Below, one piece after another: positions 15,519 through 24,059 of a DNA stretch of 64,000 bases. The notes under the pieces are model-generated. The model saw nothing but the letters and a program-made list of their open reading frames with translations, was not told the DNA's origin and made no database searches. Numbering within the stretch: the stretch's first letter is position 1; each line of letters starts with the position of its first letter. Origin of the DNA: Gemmatimonas sp. (GTDB lineage: Bacteria > Gemmatimonadota > Gemmatimonadetes > Gemmatimonadales > Gemmatimonadaceae); the NCBI GenBank assembly GCA_023910675.1, contig JAAVWC010000002.1, positions 186,001-250,000 of the forward strand, written 5' to 3'. The position numbers and the translations under genes are program-made.

Positions 15519-15836
15519 ATGTCCGATCTATCCCGTCCCAAGTTGCACGCCGAATACCGTGAGCTCCGCGACCTCCTGTGCGCGTGGGATCCAATCGGCG
15601 TGATGGATGATCCGGACTGGCCGCGCGACGAGTACGACTGTCTGGTCGCACCCGTTTTGCGACGACTCGACGCCGGAGAATCGCCCGAGTCTCTGGCCGC
15701 GTTCCTTGAAACAGAGGTACGCGCTCATTTCGGAGCGGAACCGGTGACAGATGCGGCGCGCACGTTCGCTGAGCGCGCCGAAGCGTGGTATCGACAACGC
15801 CGGTTTGGGGCCGATCTAGCGCCGTCGAGTACGTAG
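15519..15836 (+). CDS. Hypothetical protein, DUF1871-like, cassette-borne
   Basis: 105 residues from the ATG at 15519. RDLLCAWDPIGVMDDPDWPR-DEYDCLV resembles small DUF1871-type proteins (WDPxGV...WPxDEYD). The C-terminal half is helical and acidic. Lies directly after a canonical attC. Function unknown. Confidence 0.55.
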   Translation: MSDLSRPKLHAEYRELRDLLCAWDPIGVMDDPDWPRDEYDCLVAPVLRRLDAGESPESLAAFLETEVRAHFGAEPVTDAARTFAERAEAWYRQRRFGADLAPSST

Positions 15837-16077
15837 TCAGTCTCGCCGCGCATGCCCGCCGATGTGTCACAAAAAGTATCGGCGCGGCCAACGCTGTAAC
15901 GACCGTTCAGGTTTGGTGAGTCGATGCCAGATACGCCTTCACATGTCGTCGTTCCAGTCCGTCCCACTCCGGCAATCGCTATCCCGTGCAGGCGTGCCAA
16001 CGCCGGTTGCTGCTGACAACGTGGCCGACCGTCCAGACGATGGATAGAGTTCAGGTGGCCACTTTGCAGCAGAACCC
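15837..16077 (+). other. Intercassette region, possible degraded attC
   Basis: No convincing gene. CGGCCAACGCTGTAACG at about 15884-15900 resembles the start of an attC, and TGCCAACGCCGGTTGCTGCTG near 16000 has attC-like composition, but neither can be paired with a clear GTTRRRY end before the IS1182 element starts. Confidence 0.3.
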
Positions 16078-17463
16078 ATCGTTGTGGCTGTAGAAAACGC
16101 CGCAACGCACCTCCGGTGAAGGCCGCGCGTCGCGCAAATACGCGGCGCGAAAACATTGGGCATTGGTGAACGGGTCTTTTCGGCGGATTTCCGCCGTGAT
16201 CCCATCATGGGGGACGGCGCGGACGCCTCCCGGTGTGTCATTTACGCGGCATCCCCCGCGTGGGTGAGCGTTTCGATGGTGTGCACCAGACAGAAGAGCA
16301 GCCACTGGCCGTTCACTTTCGTGCGGCCGCGCAGCGAGAAGCGATCCAGTCGCTTGTTGTACCGCACGTTCGCGAACACCGGTTCGACGGTGGCGAAGCG
16401 TCGCCCGTCTTGCTCGCGCCCCTCGGGCGTATTGAGGCGCTGCGGCATGCGCATCGTGGGCGTCTCGGCCTCCGCGTTCTCTCGCCCGCGAAAGAACGCG
16501 ACGTTGCGGACGACGGTGCGGGTTGGCGTACGCAAACATTGGTCGCGCAACGCACACGGCGCGCAATCGCGCGTCGCGCCCTGAAAGTGTTCGCCGACAT
16601 ACCCGTTCGTGATGTTGCGGGCCCCTCGGCGGTTCAGCGACTTTCCGGCGGGACATATACAGGTACGCGCGTCAGCGTCATACGTGAAATCACTCGGCGC
16701 AAACACCGGCAGCGTCTTCTTCACGGCGCCCGTGCCGTGCGCCTGCGCATCGACGATGATCTGATGCTTCGCATCGACAGCGGCTACCCCCGTGTAGCCT
16801 TGGATCACGCCCTTGTCCGTCGCCATCTTCGCGGCCGCCTCCAACTGCTCCGCCCCCTGCGTGAACTCGGCCCGCGTGCCGCTCCGATGCTTCGACGCGT
16901 TGCTCGGGAGCTTGACACCATCAATCGCGAACATCTCGCGCCCAATCAGGCCCTGGCCGTCGCCTACCGCCAGCACCGCCGCGAACACCGGCGCAATGTC
17001 GTCGCGCCGCGCGCTCACGAAGTGGGCGATGGTTGTGAAATGCGGCGCGGTCATGCCGCACAACGCCATGAACGTCACGTGCGCTTGGCACACGCGTTCA
17101 ATGGCCCGGCTACGCACGATCCCCTGGGAATAGGCGAAGAGCACCACTTTGAGCAACATGGCCGGCGGGTACGCCGGCGCGCCGGTCGCGTCATTCTTGA
17201 AGCGCGCGTCGCAGTGGACGAGATCCACCTCGTGGTCGAGCAGGTGGTTCAGCGCGTGCTCGAACGTGCCGGGCAGCAGCTGGCGCGCGAGGTCAACGCT
17301 CAGGAACTGCGGGTTGGTATCGAGGGACTTGTCGCGGGCCATGACGGATGCGCGACCGCGAGACGAAACGACACCACATTCGATACACGACCAACCCGTG
17401 GCGTGCCGTTGAGTTCCGTTTCCACATTGGCCTGCTTCGGGACTTTTCCTACAGCCTCGTTAT
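16078..17463 (-). mobile_element. IS1182-family insertion sequence
   Basis: The left end CGTTGTGGCTGTAGAAAACG matches the right end read inward (ATAACGAGGCTGTAGGAAAAG), giving imperfect terminal repeats around one transposase gene. About 1.39 kb. It interrupts the cassette array between the DUF1871-like gene and the addiction module. No target duplication could be confirmed by eye. Confidence 0.65.
16242..17342 (-). CDS. IS1182-family transposase
   Basis: 366 residues. The N-terminal DUF772-type domain covers FKNDATGAPAYPPAMLLKVV and LFAYSQGIVRSRAIERVCQA; FAIDGVKLPSNASKHRSGT carries the first catalytic Asp; the middle has VDAKHQIIVDAQAHGTGAV; the C-terminus has the Cys-rich CAPCALRDQCLRTPTR region and RFSLRGRTKVNGQWLLFCLV typical of IS1182. 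Appears intact. Confidence 0.85.
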   Translation of the reverse strand: MARDKSLDTNPQFLSVDLARQLLPGTFEHALNHLLDHEVDLVHCDARFKNDATGAPAYPPAMLLKVVLFAYSQGIVRSRAIERVCQAHVTFMALCGMTAPHFTTIAHFVSARRDDIAPVFAAVLAVGDGQGLIGREMFAIDGVKLPSNASKHRSGTRAEFTQGAEQLEAAAKMATDKGVIQGYTGVAAVDAKHQIIVDAQAHGTGAVKKTLPVFAPSDFTYDADARTCICPAGKSLNRRGARNITNGYVGEHFQGATRDCAPCALRDQCLRTPTRTVVRNVAFFRGRENAEAETPTMRMPQRLNTPEGREQDGRRFATVEPVFANVRYNKRLDRFSLRGRTKVNGQWLLFCLVHTIETLTHAGDAA

Positions 17464-17529
17464 GCCGAGTGGCGCAGGACTTGGGGCTCAGTGGTATTTT
17501 TCGGGGAACCCCACCAAGAGGATTCACCA

Positions 17530-17775
17530 ATGGTTCGGTCTTCCGACAGCCTCGAATCGCAGCTTCTGACCCTGCCGCCAGCTGATCGCGCGAGGCTGGC
17601 GGAGTTGCTATTGGCCAGCCTGGATACCGACCTCGACGCGGGTCCTGCCACTGCGATTGAAGATGCTTGGCGTGAAGAGGCCACGATCCGGCTCCAGGAG
17701 CTTCAAGCGGGAACGGTGAGCGGGATCCCTGCCTGGCAGGTATTTGAGGCCGCAACCCGGCGTCTCGCGCCATAA
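17530..17775 (+). CDS. Addiction-module antitoxin component
   Basis: 81 residues beginning MVRSSDSLESQLLTLPPADR then ARLAELLLASLD, with EDAWREEATIRLQELQAGTV, the pattern of the putative addiction module component family paired with ParE/RelE toxins. A purine-rich AAGAGG lies about 8 bases upstream of this ATG, which is why it is chosen over an upstream GTG. The following toxin gene starts within its stop codon region but is itself broken. Confidence 0.7.
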   Translation: MVRSSDSLESQLLTLPPADRARLAELLLASLDTDLDAGPATAIEDAWREEATIRLQELQAGTVSGIPAWQVFEAATRRLAP

Positions 17776-18066
17776 TGGCGCTCATGGCCGAGTTCCACCC
17801 GGAGGCGCGGGCGGAGTTCGATGCCGCCATGGAGTACTACGAGCTCATGCGACCAGGGCTGGGATCTGCTTTCCTTGCCGAGGTGCAAGCCGCGACCGAG
17901 TACGCGCAGCGCCTGCCCCAGGCGGGCTCGCCCGTCAGCGACGAACTGCGTCGCACATTCATTCGGCGGTTTCCCTAGTATTTGCTGTCGTGGCGAGACG
18001 GCGATACCTTCTCGTGATGGGGCCGTGGCGCGGGCCGCGTTCCCCGTTTAGTCCCTCCACAGTGAT
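17775..18066 (+). pseudogene. RelE/ParE-type toxin, nonsense and frameshift mutated
   Basis: MAEFHPEARAEFDAAMEYYE and DELRRTFIRRFP match ParE/RelE family toxins (HPEAxxEl...aa.yY...; ...RRFPYxllY). After RRFP the next codon is TAG; continuing past it gives YLLSWRDGD in the same frame, and further homology (RYLLVMGPWRGPR) appears in another frame. At least one nonsense and one frameshift change therefore remove the C-terminal beta-sheet needed for activity. Confidence 0.65.
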
Positions 18067-18138
18067 CGTGTCCTTCCCGTTCGCGGCTGCGACGTGACGG
18101 TACGACCACGACCTGCGCTCCTGCCTTCGGGGGCCCCA

Positions 18139-18627
18139 ATGTCTGTTTCGATTCGTTTTGGTATCGTAGCAGTATCCGTCCTGCTAGTGGGCTGCACCTC
18201 GCAGCAAAGCGTGCAGCTCGAACCGCAGCCAGCCGGAGCGCTCGCGGGCAGTTACAAGCTGACTGGCCTCATCGACGGTACGCGCGTAAGTGCCACGTTG
18301 CGGGTTGATGACAGCTCTCGCGTCTCGAGAATCACCACCTCGCCGAATGGTACGCACGCCTGTGATGCGTCGGAGATCCGCTCGGATCAACTGGTAGCCC
18401 GGTGCGGCCCAGTGGAGGTCCAGCTCACTGTGGCTGACAATCGCATCGCCCCGGTTGGCCGTTTGAGCTTCCAAGCGGCACGGCGCCGTAAAGAGGGGGG
18501 CGACCTGTTTCAGTGCAACTACTCTCCCCCCGATCGGTTGTGTCAGTTGCCACCGCAATATCCCGCTACACCGCTTCCGCGCGCATATGGTCGAGTAAAG
18601 GTGGCGCGAGCATCGATCAACCAGTGA
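18139..18627 (+). CDS. Predicted lipoprotein, cassette-borne
   Basis: 162 residues from the ATG at 18139. N-terminal MSVSIRFGIVAVSVLLVGC has a basic start, a hydrophobic core and the lipobox LLVGC, so it is predicted to be lipid-modified. The mature part carries two short beta-rich segments and several Cys residues (HACDASE, ARCGPVEV, FQCNYS, RLCQLPP). No family recognised. Followed by an attC-like site. Confidence 0.6.
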   Translation: MSVSIRFGIVAVSVLLVGCTSQQSVQLEPQPAGALAGSYKLTGLIDGTRVSATLRVDDSSRVSRITTSPNGTHACDASEIRSDQLVARCGPVEVQLTVADNRIAPVGRLSFQAARRRKEGGDLFQCNYSPPDRLCQLPPQYPATPLPRAYGRVKVARASINQ

Positions 18628-18683
18628 TCGCAATTCGCACGAGTGCAATCGAGCTGCACACGGAGTGTAAGCAGTCGCAGTAG

Positions 18684-18790
18684 GCATAACGTTCGCTGCT
18701 GCCAACGGGGCTGATCAGGGAGTGCGACTGGTTCACTGCGTTCGCCTGTCGCATTGTTATCAGGCCCCGCGGCAGATCTTGGCGTTCGGC
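18684..18790 (+). repeat. attC-like recombination site
   Basis: GCATAAC at the left and GTTCGGC at the right. The arms are strongly complementary: GCTGCTGCC pairs with GGCAG, and GGGGCTGAT with ATCAGGCCCC. The right half is nearly the same as the truncated site next to the IS21 element at 11340-11397. 107 bp. Confidence 0.65.
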
Positions 18791-18821
18791 GGGCGAGGCG
18801 CACTCCCGGTAGATTTCAGCC

Positions 18822-19079
18822 ATGCCGGTCATCTGCCGCTTTCTCGGGATCGCGATTGCCATCCTGTATCGGGATCACGACCCCCCGCATTTTCACGCCG
18901 CCTATGGCGAGTACGAGGTCACGGTGGGTATCTGCGACGGCGTGGTGACGGGACGGTTTCCGCGACGCGCCTTGGTGCTGGTGCTGGAGTGGTTGGAGCT
19001 GCACCGGGATGAACTGATGGCGAACTGGGAACGGGCGCGGGCTCGCGAGCCGCTTCTCCCGATCGCCCCTTTGGAATAG
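18822..19079 (+). CDS. DUF4160 protein
   Basis: 85 residues: MPVICRFLGIAIAILYRDHD then PPHFHAAYGEYEVTV, the diagnostic core of DUF4160 (F.gi.I.m...dH.PpHfHv.yg). Usually found as a pair with DUF2442, as here, and suspected to be toxin-antitoxin related. Separated by 10 bases from the next gene. Confidence 0.8.
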   Translation: MPVICRFLGIAIAILYRDHDPPHFHAAYGEYEVTVGICDGVVTGRFPRRALVLVLEWLELHRDELMANWERARAREPLLPIAPLE

Positions 19080-19089
19080 GGGAGGGCGC

Positions 19090-19338
19090 GTGCTTCACGT
19101 AACGGACGTCCGGCCAGCCGGTGGGTACCGTCTCTGGCTCCGGTTCAACGACGGACTCGAAGGGGAAGTCGATCTCAGTGCCGAGCTTGACGGTCCGATC
19201 TTCATGCCGCTCAAAGATCCCGCGCTGTTCAGCCAAGTCCATATCGACCCGGATGTGCAGACGATTGCCTGGCCCAACGGCGCCGATTTTGCGCCAGAGT
19301 TCTTGCGAGCTTTGGTGGCACAGCGAACCGCCGCGTAA
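19090..19338 (+). CDS. DUF2442 protein
   Basis: 82 residues starting with GTG: MLHVTDVRPAGGYRLWLRFN and IAWPNGADFAPEFL are the conserved beginning and end of DUF2442 proteins. Partner of the preceding DUF4160 gene. The TAA overlaps the first base of an attC site. Confidence 0.8.
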   Translation: MLHVTDVRPAGGYRLWLRFNDGLEGEVDLSAELDGPIFMPLKDPALFSQVHIDPDVQTIAWPNGADFAPEFLRALVAQRTAA

Positions 19339-19427
19339 CTCAACGCTGCAGCAGCCAGCGCAAACGAAGGATGGCGTACTGCGCGCGCCCCTTGTTGCAG
19401 GCGCTGCTGCAGAGCTCGGCGTTAAGC
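19338..19427 (+). repeat. attC site, perfect core motifs at both ends
   Basis: Begins with ACTCAAC (RYYYAAC) and ends with GTTAAGC (GTTRRRY). Left arm CGCTGCAGCAGCC and right arm GGCGCTGCTGCAG are nearly perfectly complementary. 90 bp. Last recognisable site of the array. Confidence 0.8.
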
Positions 19428-19537
19428 ATCGCTTCCAGTCCGCAGTGCGCGACGCCGCCCGAGCAGCCGCGAACATTCGGTAACCGCCGCTGCCGCTTGA
19501 ACTTGACGCGCCGTACCCGGCGCCGTAGCGTGAGGCC

Positions 19538-19765
19538 ATGAGCCTCCTCGACCGGATCAGCCTCGATCCCGTCATTCGCTTCGGCAAGCCCTGCGTCCGC
19601 GGCACCCGCATCACGGTGGGCGACGTCCTCGGCTATCTGGCCTCGGGCATGACCGAAGCACAGGTCCTCGCGGATTTCCCCGACCTCACGCACGAGGACA
19701 TCCTCGCGTGTCTCGCCTTCGCGGCCGAGCGTGAGCGCCGCATCATGCCCGTCCCCGCCCCCTGA
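19538..19765 (+). CDS. DUF433 antitoxin-like protein
   Basis: 75 residues: MSLLDRISLDPVIRFGKPCV and RGTRITVGDVLGYLASGMTE are hallmark DUF433 sequence (dP.i.fGkPcirGTRi.V..il..l..G). DUF433 proteins pair with DUF5615 PIN-like toxins, encoded 11 bases downstream. Lies just past the last attC; no attC follows it. Confidence 0.8.
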   Translation: MSLLDRISLDPVIRFGKPCVRGTRITVGDVLGYLASGMTEAQVLADFPDLTHEDILACLAFAAERERRIMPVPAP

Positions 19766-19776
19766 CGGTCTCGCCC

Positions 19777-20025
19777 ATGGCGCCCCGCCTGTTGTTCGAC
19801 GAGAACCTGGCGGCGCGCCTGGTCGGACTCCTGCAGGCCGAGTATCCCGGCTCGGTCCATGCTCGTGATGCGATCGGGCGTGCCGCCACCGACGAGCAGA
19901 TCTGGGAGTACGCGCGCACGGCCGCTTTGGTGATCGTCACGAAGGACGAAGACTTCCAGCGGTTCAGCGTGTGGCGGGGCTTCCCGCCGAAAGTGATGAT
20001 GAGTGAGGATCTGGTCGATCACTGA
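19777..20025 (+). CDS. DUF5615 PIN-like protein, 3' end altered
   Basis: 82 residues: MAPRLLFDENLAARLVGLLQ, GRAATDEQIWEYARTAALVI and VTKDEDFQRFSVWRGFPPKV are the DUF5615 core with the conserved acidic residues (DEN, D-E, KDEDF). After FPPKV the family normally continues for 20-30 residues; here the frame runs into a block also seen at 6280-6305 and 28626-28650 (GTGAGGATCTGGTCGATCAC) and stops. The toxin therefore has a foreign, shortened C-terminus and may be inactive. Confidence 0.75.
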   Translation: MAPRLLFDENLAARLVGLLQAEYPGSVHARDAIGRAATDEQIWEYARTAALVIVTKDEDFQRFSVWRGFPPKVMMSEDLVDH

Positions 20026-20027
20026 GG
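20004..20027 (-). repeat. Short IS91-tail-like block at a gene junction
   Basis: The minus strand encodes SVIDQILTH, the same residues that open repeat copy B at 6305. Here only about 24 bases are shared. It marks the exact junction between the DUF5615 gene and a TonB-receptor fragment. Confidence 0.4.
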
Positions 20028-20236
20028 CCGGCGTGATGCTCGGCGAGCGTGCGGCCGAAACCCGCGCAGGCGCGGCGCGACTGTTCGTGTATCTCGAGAA
20101 CCTCACCAACGTGCGACAGACACGGGTGGATCCCCTGGTGCGTCCATCGCGGGGGCCCGGTGGCCGCTGGACGACTGATGCGTGGACGGAGCTCGTGGGC
20201 TTCACGGTAAACGGGGGCGTGCGCTTCGGATTCTGA
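20028..20236 (+). pseudogene. TonB-dependent receptor, C-terminal fragment
   Basis: The frame ends LFVYLENLTNVRQTRVDPLV ... WTELVGFTVNGGVRFGF, the final beta-strands of an outer-membrane TonB-dependent receptor with the terminal aromatic residue. Only about 65 residues remain; everything upstream is replaced by the DUF433/DUF5615 segment. Non-functional remnant of the ancestral chromosome at the array border. Confidence 0.65.
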
Positions 20237-20283
20237 GTCGCAGCGCCCAATCCATCACGCTCCCGCCGACATGTCCTCGGCGC

Positions 20284-22401
20284 TTACATCTGCCGCAGCC
20301 AACTCAGTTTGACGATCAGCGACCGTGCCATTGGCGTGGTGCCATTGAGCACCGCCTGCCGATCGTTGTACACCACGTACAGGAACGAGAGGGGCGAGAA
20401 CTCCCAACTGAATCGCGCGTTGAGTGTCCCGCGCTCGACGGCGGTATTGTACTGAAAAAACGCGCTCCATTGAACGCGCGGGTTGAGAAAGACGCGGAGC
20501 TCAGGTCCAGCGAGGTGCGTGACAAAACTGGAATCGCGAGTGCCGAGCGAGCGCAGCCAATTCACTTCGTACGCACCGCGCAGCACGACGTAGGGACTCG
20601 GTGACCAGCGAGACGACAGCTCGACGCGCTCGAGCGAGCCGTCAAAGAAGTCGCCCGCCGACACGATGCCCGTTGCGGCAAACCGGGCACTCTGATCGCT
20701 GCGAAGCACCAGGCCAACCCGCGAGTAGTTATGCATTCCCGGTGCAATGCGCACATTGGGAAACAAGACCACCGGCGCCAGCGGACGCTGATAGTTGTGT
20801 TCCACCGACGGGGCAATGCTCGCGCCGTTGCGGAACAACAATTCACCAGAAAACGCCACCTGCCCTTCTTGCAACACGAACGTGGTCGGGTCTTGATAGG
20901 CGATGGCCGTGGGTCCATGGCGAAGCCACACGACGCTCTTCGGCAGCCAACGCGGCTGCGCCGTACACGAGACGAACGGGCCGGTCATCAGCACATTGGG
21001 ACGGGACACGAAACCGGTTTGCGGTTGGTAGTCCCTGGTAACCAACGCTCCGGTGACGCCTGCGGCGAAATCGGGGGTCGCGTGCGAAAGACCATACGTG
21101 GCCGCGATCCCCGTTCGCCCGTCAACGGTGGAGGTCGAGAACATGCCCGCGAGCTGGTTCTGCTCACCGAGCCGTGTGAACGCATCGAAGGCGGTTACCA
21201 CGTTCTGCGTGCCCTGCCCATCGGCCGTTTGGCCATCACGAAGCGCCACGGTCGCGCCAAGGCGTGTGGCGCGTCCAAAGAATTGACTGCCGCGCGCGAC
21301 GGCAAAGCAAGAGCGTGCCGTCATCGGCCAAGCCAATGCGGCGCGAGAAGAAGGGCTGCACGATGTAACGACCCGTCAAACCACCGGCACTCAACAGGTC
21401 GGCATTCTCCAAAAAGAACTGTCGACGTTCAGGGAAGAACACACTGAAGCGCGTCAGATTGACCCCCTGTCGATCGACATCCGCCTGCGCAAAATCCGTG
21501 TTGGCCGTCGCTTCGAGCAGACTGTTCGCCGTGGAGGCCCAAATCACTTCACCGCCAACATCGCCGAGCGTGCCATTGAACGCGCCGCGCGTGCGATCAG
21601 TTGTGTGTTGTCCAAGGGCGTACGGGCGAATTCGCACGTTCGCCCGCGGAGGTGGTGGCGCCAGTGAGTCGAGTACGCCGCCGAAGGTGAGTCGCCAGGA
21701 CGAGAACTGCCGCGGATACGGCATCCACGCGCTCCACTGCGCAACGCGACGAGTATTACGGACGAAGTTGACATCCCACGACGTGAGCCCAGGGGCATAG
21801 CGCAGCGACTGCCACAGAATCGCCATTTCGGCCATCCAACCGCTGTCGGCACGTGTGGTCCGGACGCGCCACAAGGCGTCCCAGTTGAAGTTGGACACAT
21901 CGCCACCATCGAACGCCTGCACGTCGCCTTGCGATCCCATGGGCGTGACTTGGAATTGCAGGGCGGTGCGATGATCACCGAGTGGTCCGAAGGTCACGCC
22001 AAAGACATCGGTTTCGGGCGGCTCGAAATCGCGACGCAAATCGGGCAGCCGAAGCGATTTCAGCCCCGCGCTGTCGCGGTTGAACGCCCCCACATAGAGA
22101 TATTCGTCATCATGAGTACGCGGACTTCGCTGGGATACTTCGTGGTCGTGTTGAAGTCTGGCCGCACCTGAAAGAAATCGGCGGCGACAGGTGCCGCTTG
22201 CCAGCTCGCTTCGTCCAAACGCCCATCAATCACGATTTTCGCGAGGGCACGTCGGGCCACCAGGTGCCGTCGCGTGGCCTCCGTGGGCTCGGGAACTTGC
22301 GCAGACTGTGCGCGCACCGAACGAGCAGCAAGCAGCGCGAGGATCGTGAGGCCGACCGAGCAGCGCCGCGTCAGCGTGTGTGATTTCGAACAGGGCGTCA
22401 T
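20284..22401 (-). pseudogene. DUF5916-type outer-membrane protein with two frameshifts
   Basis: The N-terminus (from 22401) has a signal peptide and a CBM9-like start (KIVIDGRLDEASWQAAPVAA, FFQVRPDFNTTTKYPSEVRV). The frame then breaks near 22115: the expected HDDEYLYVGAFNRDSAG follows in another frame. That frame runs to FFSRRIGLADDGT near 21300, where a second shift leads to GSQFFGRATRLGATVALRDG and the beta-barrel C-terminus (LSWLRQM). The three pieces together equal one protein of about 700 residues. Both shifts are single-base-size events; sequencing error cannot be excluded. Confidence 0.7.
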
Positions 22402-22554
22402 CCGTGAAGACTACGACGGGCGGTACGGAATGTCTAACGCTGAATGCCCGACAAACGGTACGTCGCAGCAGACGCCGCGGACGTGGCTGACTTGCGCTGC
22501 GCAGGCGCGTCAGATGACTTTCCCGTTGTAACGTATAACGAGACCTCCCCAGCG

Positions 22555-22905
22555 ATGACTATGACTCTGTACGGCATCCGCAACTGCGACACGATGAAGA
22601 AGGCCAGCGCCTGGCTCGACGCACGTGGCGTCGCGTATACGTTTCACGACTACAAGATCGCGGGCATTGATGCGGCGACGCTCCGCGCGTGGGCGACGTC
22701 TGTTGGCTGGGAGAAGCTGCTCAACCGCGCGGGCACGACATTCCGTGGGCTGGCGGATGCGGACAAGGCCAACCTGCATGAGACCAAAGCGATTGCGCTG
22801 ATGGTCGCCAACCCGAGTCTGATCAAACGTCCGGTATTGACGGGCGTGGTTGAGGGGCCGCTGGTGGGGTTCAGTGTAGCAGCCTACGAGGCAGCGTTGT
22901 CCTGA
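22555..22905 (+). CDS. ArsC/Spx-family (YffB-like) thioredoxin-fold protein
   Basis: 116 residues from the ATG at 22555. MTLYGIRNCDTMKKASAWLD carries the N-terminal Cys motif NCDTMKKA of YffB-type proteins; AWATSVGWEKLLNRAGTTFR and PSLIKRPVLTGVVEG are the conserved central and C-terminal parts, with the Arg/Pro (KRP) motif. Related to arsenate reductase but normally not specific for arsenate; the in vivo role of YffB is unclear. Complete. Confidence 0.85.
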   Translation: MTMTLYGIRNCDTMKKASAWLDARGVAYTFHDYKIAGIDAATLRAWATSVGWEKLLNRAGTTFRGLADADKANLHETKAIALMVANPSLIKRPVLTGVVEGPLVGFSVAAYEAALS

Positions 22906-22930
22906 TCATCCGCGTGCGGCGCTCACGGTC

Positions 22931-23280
22931 TTGAAGTGCGGCACGGAGCGGACGGTGGCCGAGGGGACCGAAGGGATGCAGCGCCTGTCGGAAGCCATGG
23001 CGGAGATCCGCCGCCGCCGCTCCGACACGGCCAAGATCGTGAAGACCATCGAGGAGATCGCTTTCCAGACCAACCTGCTGGCGCTCAACGCGGCCGTGTT
23101 CTTCGACGCTTCGGCTGAGCGCAGGCCCAGGGGGTCGGGCAGATCAGTCACGCGCTCGACTCGCTGCAGGCGGTCACGCAGCAGATCGCGGCCAACGCCG
23201 AAGAGTCGGCCAGCACCGCGGAGGAGTTGGCGAGTCAGTCGGGCGCGCCGAGGGCCGGCCGCACACGCTGCGAGTAAGTC
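22931..23280 (+). pseudogene. Methyl-accepting chemotaxis protein remnant
   Basis: KIVKTIEEIAFQTNLLALNAAV is the hairpin-tip signature of MCP signalling domains. It breaks after NAAV; the usual EAARAGEAG stretch is missing, and downstream a different frame encodes AQGVGQISHALDSLQAVTQQ and ANAEESASTAEELASQS. No sensor domain precedes it. A decayed fragment. Confidence 0.75.
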
Positions 23281-23438
23281 GGCCACTGGTGGACACCCGC
23301 TTGGTGAGATGCCCGCCGCAACGCCACCCACGGAGCAGACACCGAACGCGGCACTCACCGAGTTGCTGTCGTCGTCACTCGCTGACCAACCCGTTACCGA
23401 TACCTCGTTCGTCGAACTGTTGACGGAATCGACGACGT

Positions 23439-23570
23439 CTACGCCGACCGCATGAGTTGAACACGCGCCTCCGTTGGCGCAGGCATGCCGGCCAGCGGAG
23501 AAGGTTGGGGAGTCTCGCAGGCGGAGACGGCGAGCAATCCTAGAACGACGACGCCAATTCGTGTGAGCAT
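23439..23570 (-). CDS. Very small predicted lipoprotein
   Basis: 43 residues on the minus strand: MLTRIGVVVLGLLAVSACET with a clear lipobox (AVSAC), then a Pro-rich tail. Too short for most gene callers. It could be a real entericidin-like peptide or the 5' remnant of a longer lipoprotein; it overlaps the MCP-derived region. Confidence 0.35.
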   Translation of the reverse strand: MLTRIGVVVLGLLAVSACETPQPSPLAGMPAPTEARVQLMRSA

Positions 23571-23581
23571 CAGTCCCTTCG

Positions 23582-24059
23582 ATGCCTGTTTGCCGATCGA
23601 ACGCTGGATGCTGCCGCATACCCTTCAACAAGGGTGCGGGCGCTCAGCGCCCGCGTCAACCGCGTGGCCGTCGACCGCACGCATCGTGGGACGGCGAGAA
23701 GTACGTGGCCACGTTAGACCTCGTACTGGCGCACTCGAGCGCGTACGATCAGCGAGGTGTGGCCATCGTCTGGCCCTGCGTCCCGAAAATCGTGCGGCGC
23801 TTCGTGGAGTCGAAGGAGCACGTCGGGTACCGGGCGACGCTGCAGGCGACAGCGCTGCTGGGCACCGACGCGCCCGCCGAGTAGTTGCGGCATGTGGAGC
23901 TGCGCCTGAACGATGCGGGGGTGGCCCAGTCCTGCGCTGACTGGAGCTGTGCGCATCGCGAGCGCCCCCCGAGGGGATCTGCGCTGAAGTCGCCCCGCTG
24001 CTGCGTGCAGCGCCGGAAATCGCGGACCCGGTGCTGCACGCGAACGGCAGGGTTACCCG
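23582..24059. other. Region without an assignable gene
   Basis: A plus-strand frame (23685-23884) reads DGEKYVATLDLVLAHSSAYD and RGVAIVWPCVPKIVRRFVES. It is coding-like but has no start, no family that I recognise and no obvious partner; probably a gene fragment. Nothing else is supported here. Confidence 0.3.

Noticed and set aside
15862-16047. Small plus-strand frame between the last cassette and IS1182
   Set aside because: No start signal, no family and probable overlap with attC remnants.
20003-20027. Group of short repeats as a site-specific recombination target
   Set aside because: The shared 20-24 bases at 6280, 20004 and 28626 encode the same residues in one frame, better explained as remnants of one transposase gene than as an attachment site.
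22405-22540. Possible attC on the minus strand upstream of the DUF5916 gene (ends in GTTAGAC)
   Set aside because: The end motif is good but the outer arms do not pair convincingly, and the downstream gene is a large chromosomal outer-membrane gene, not a cassette.
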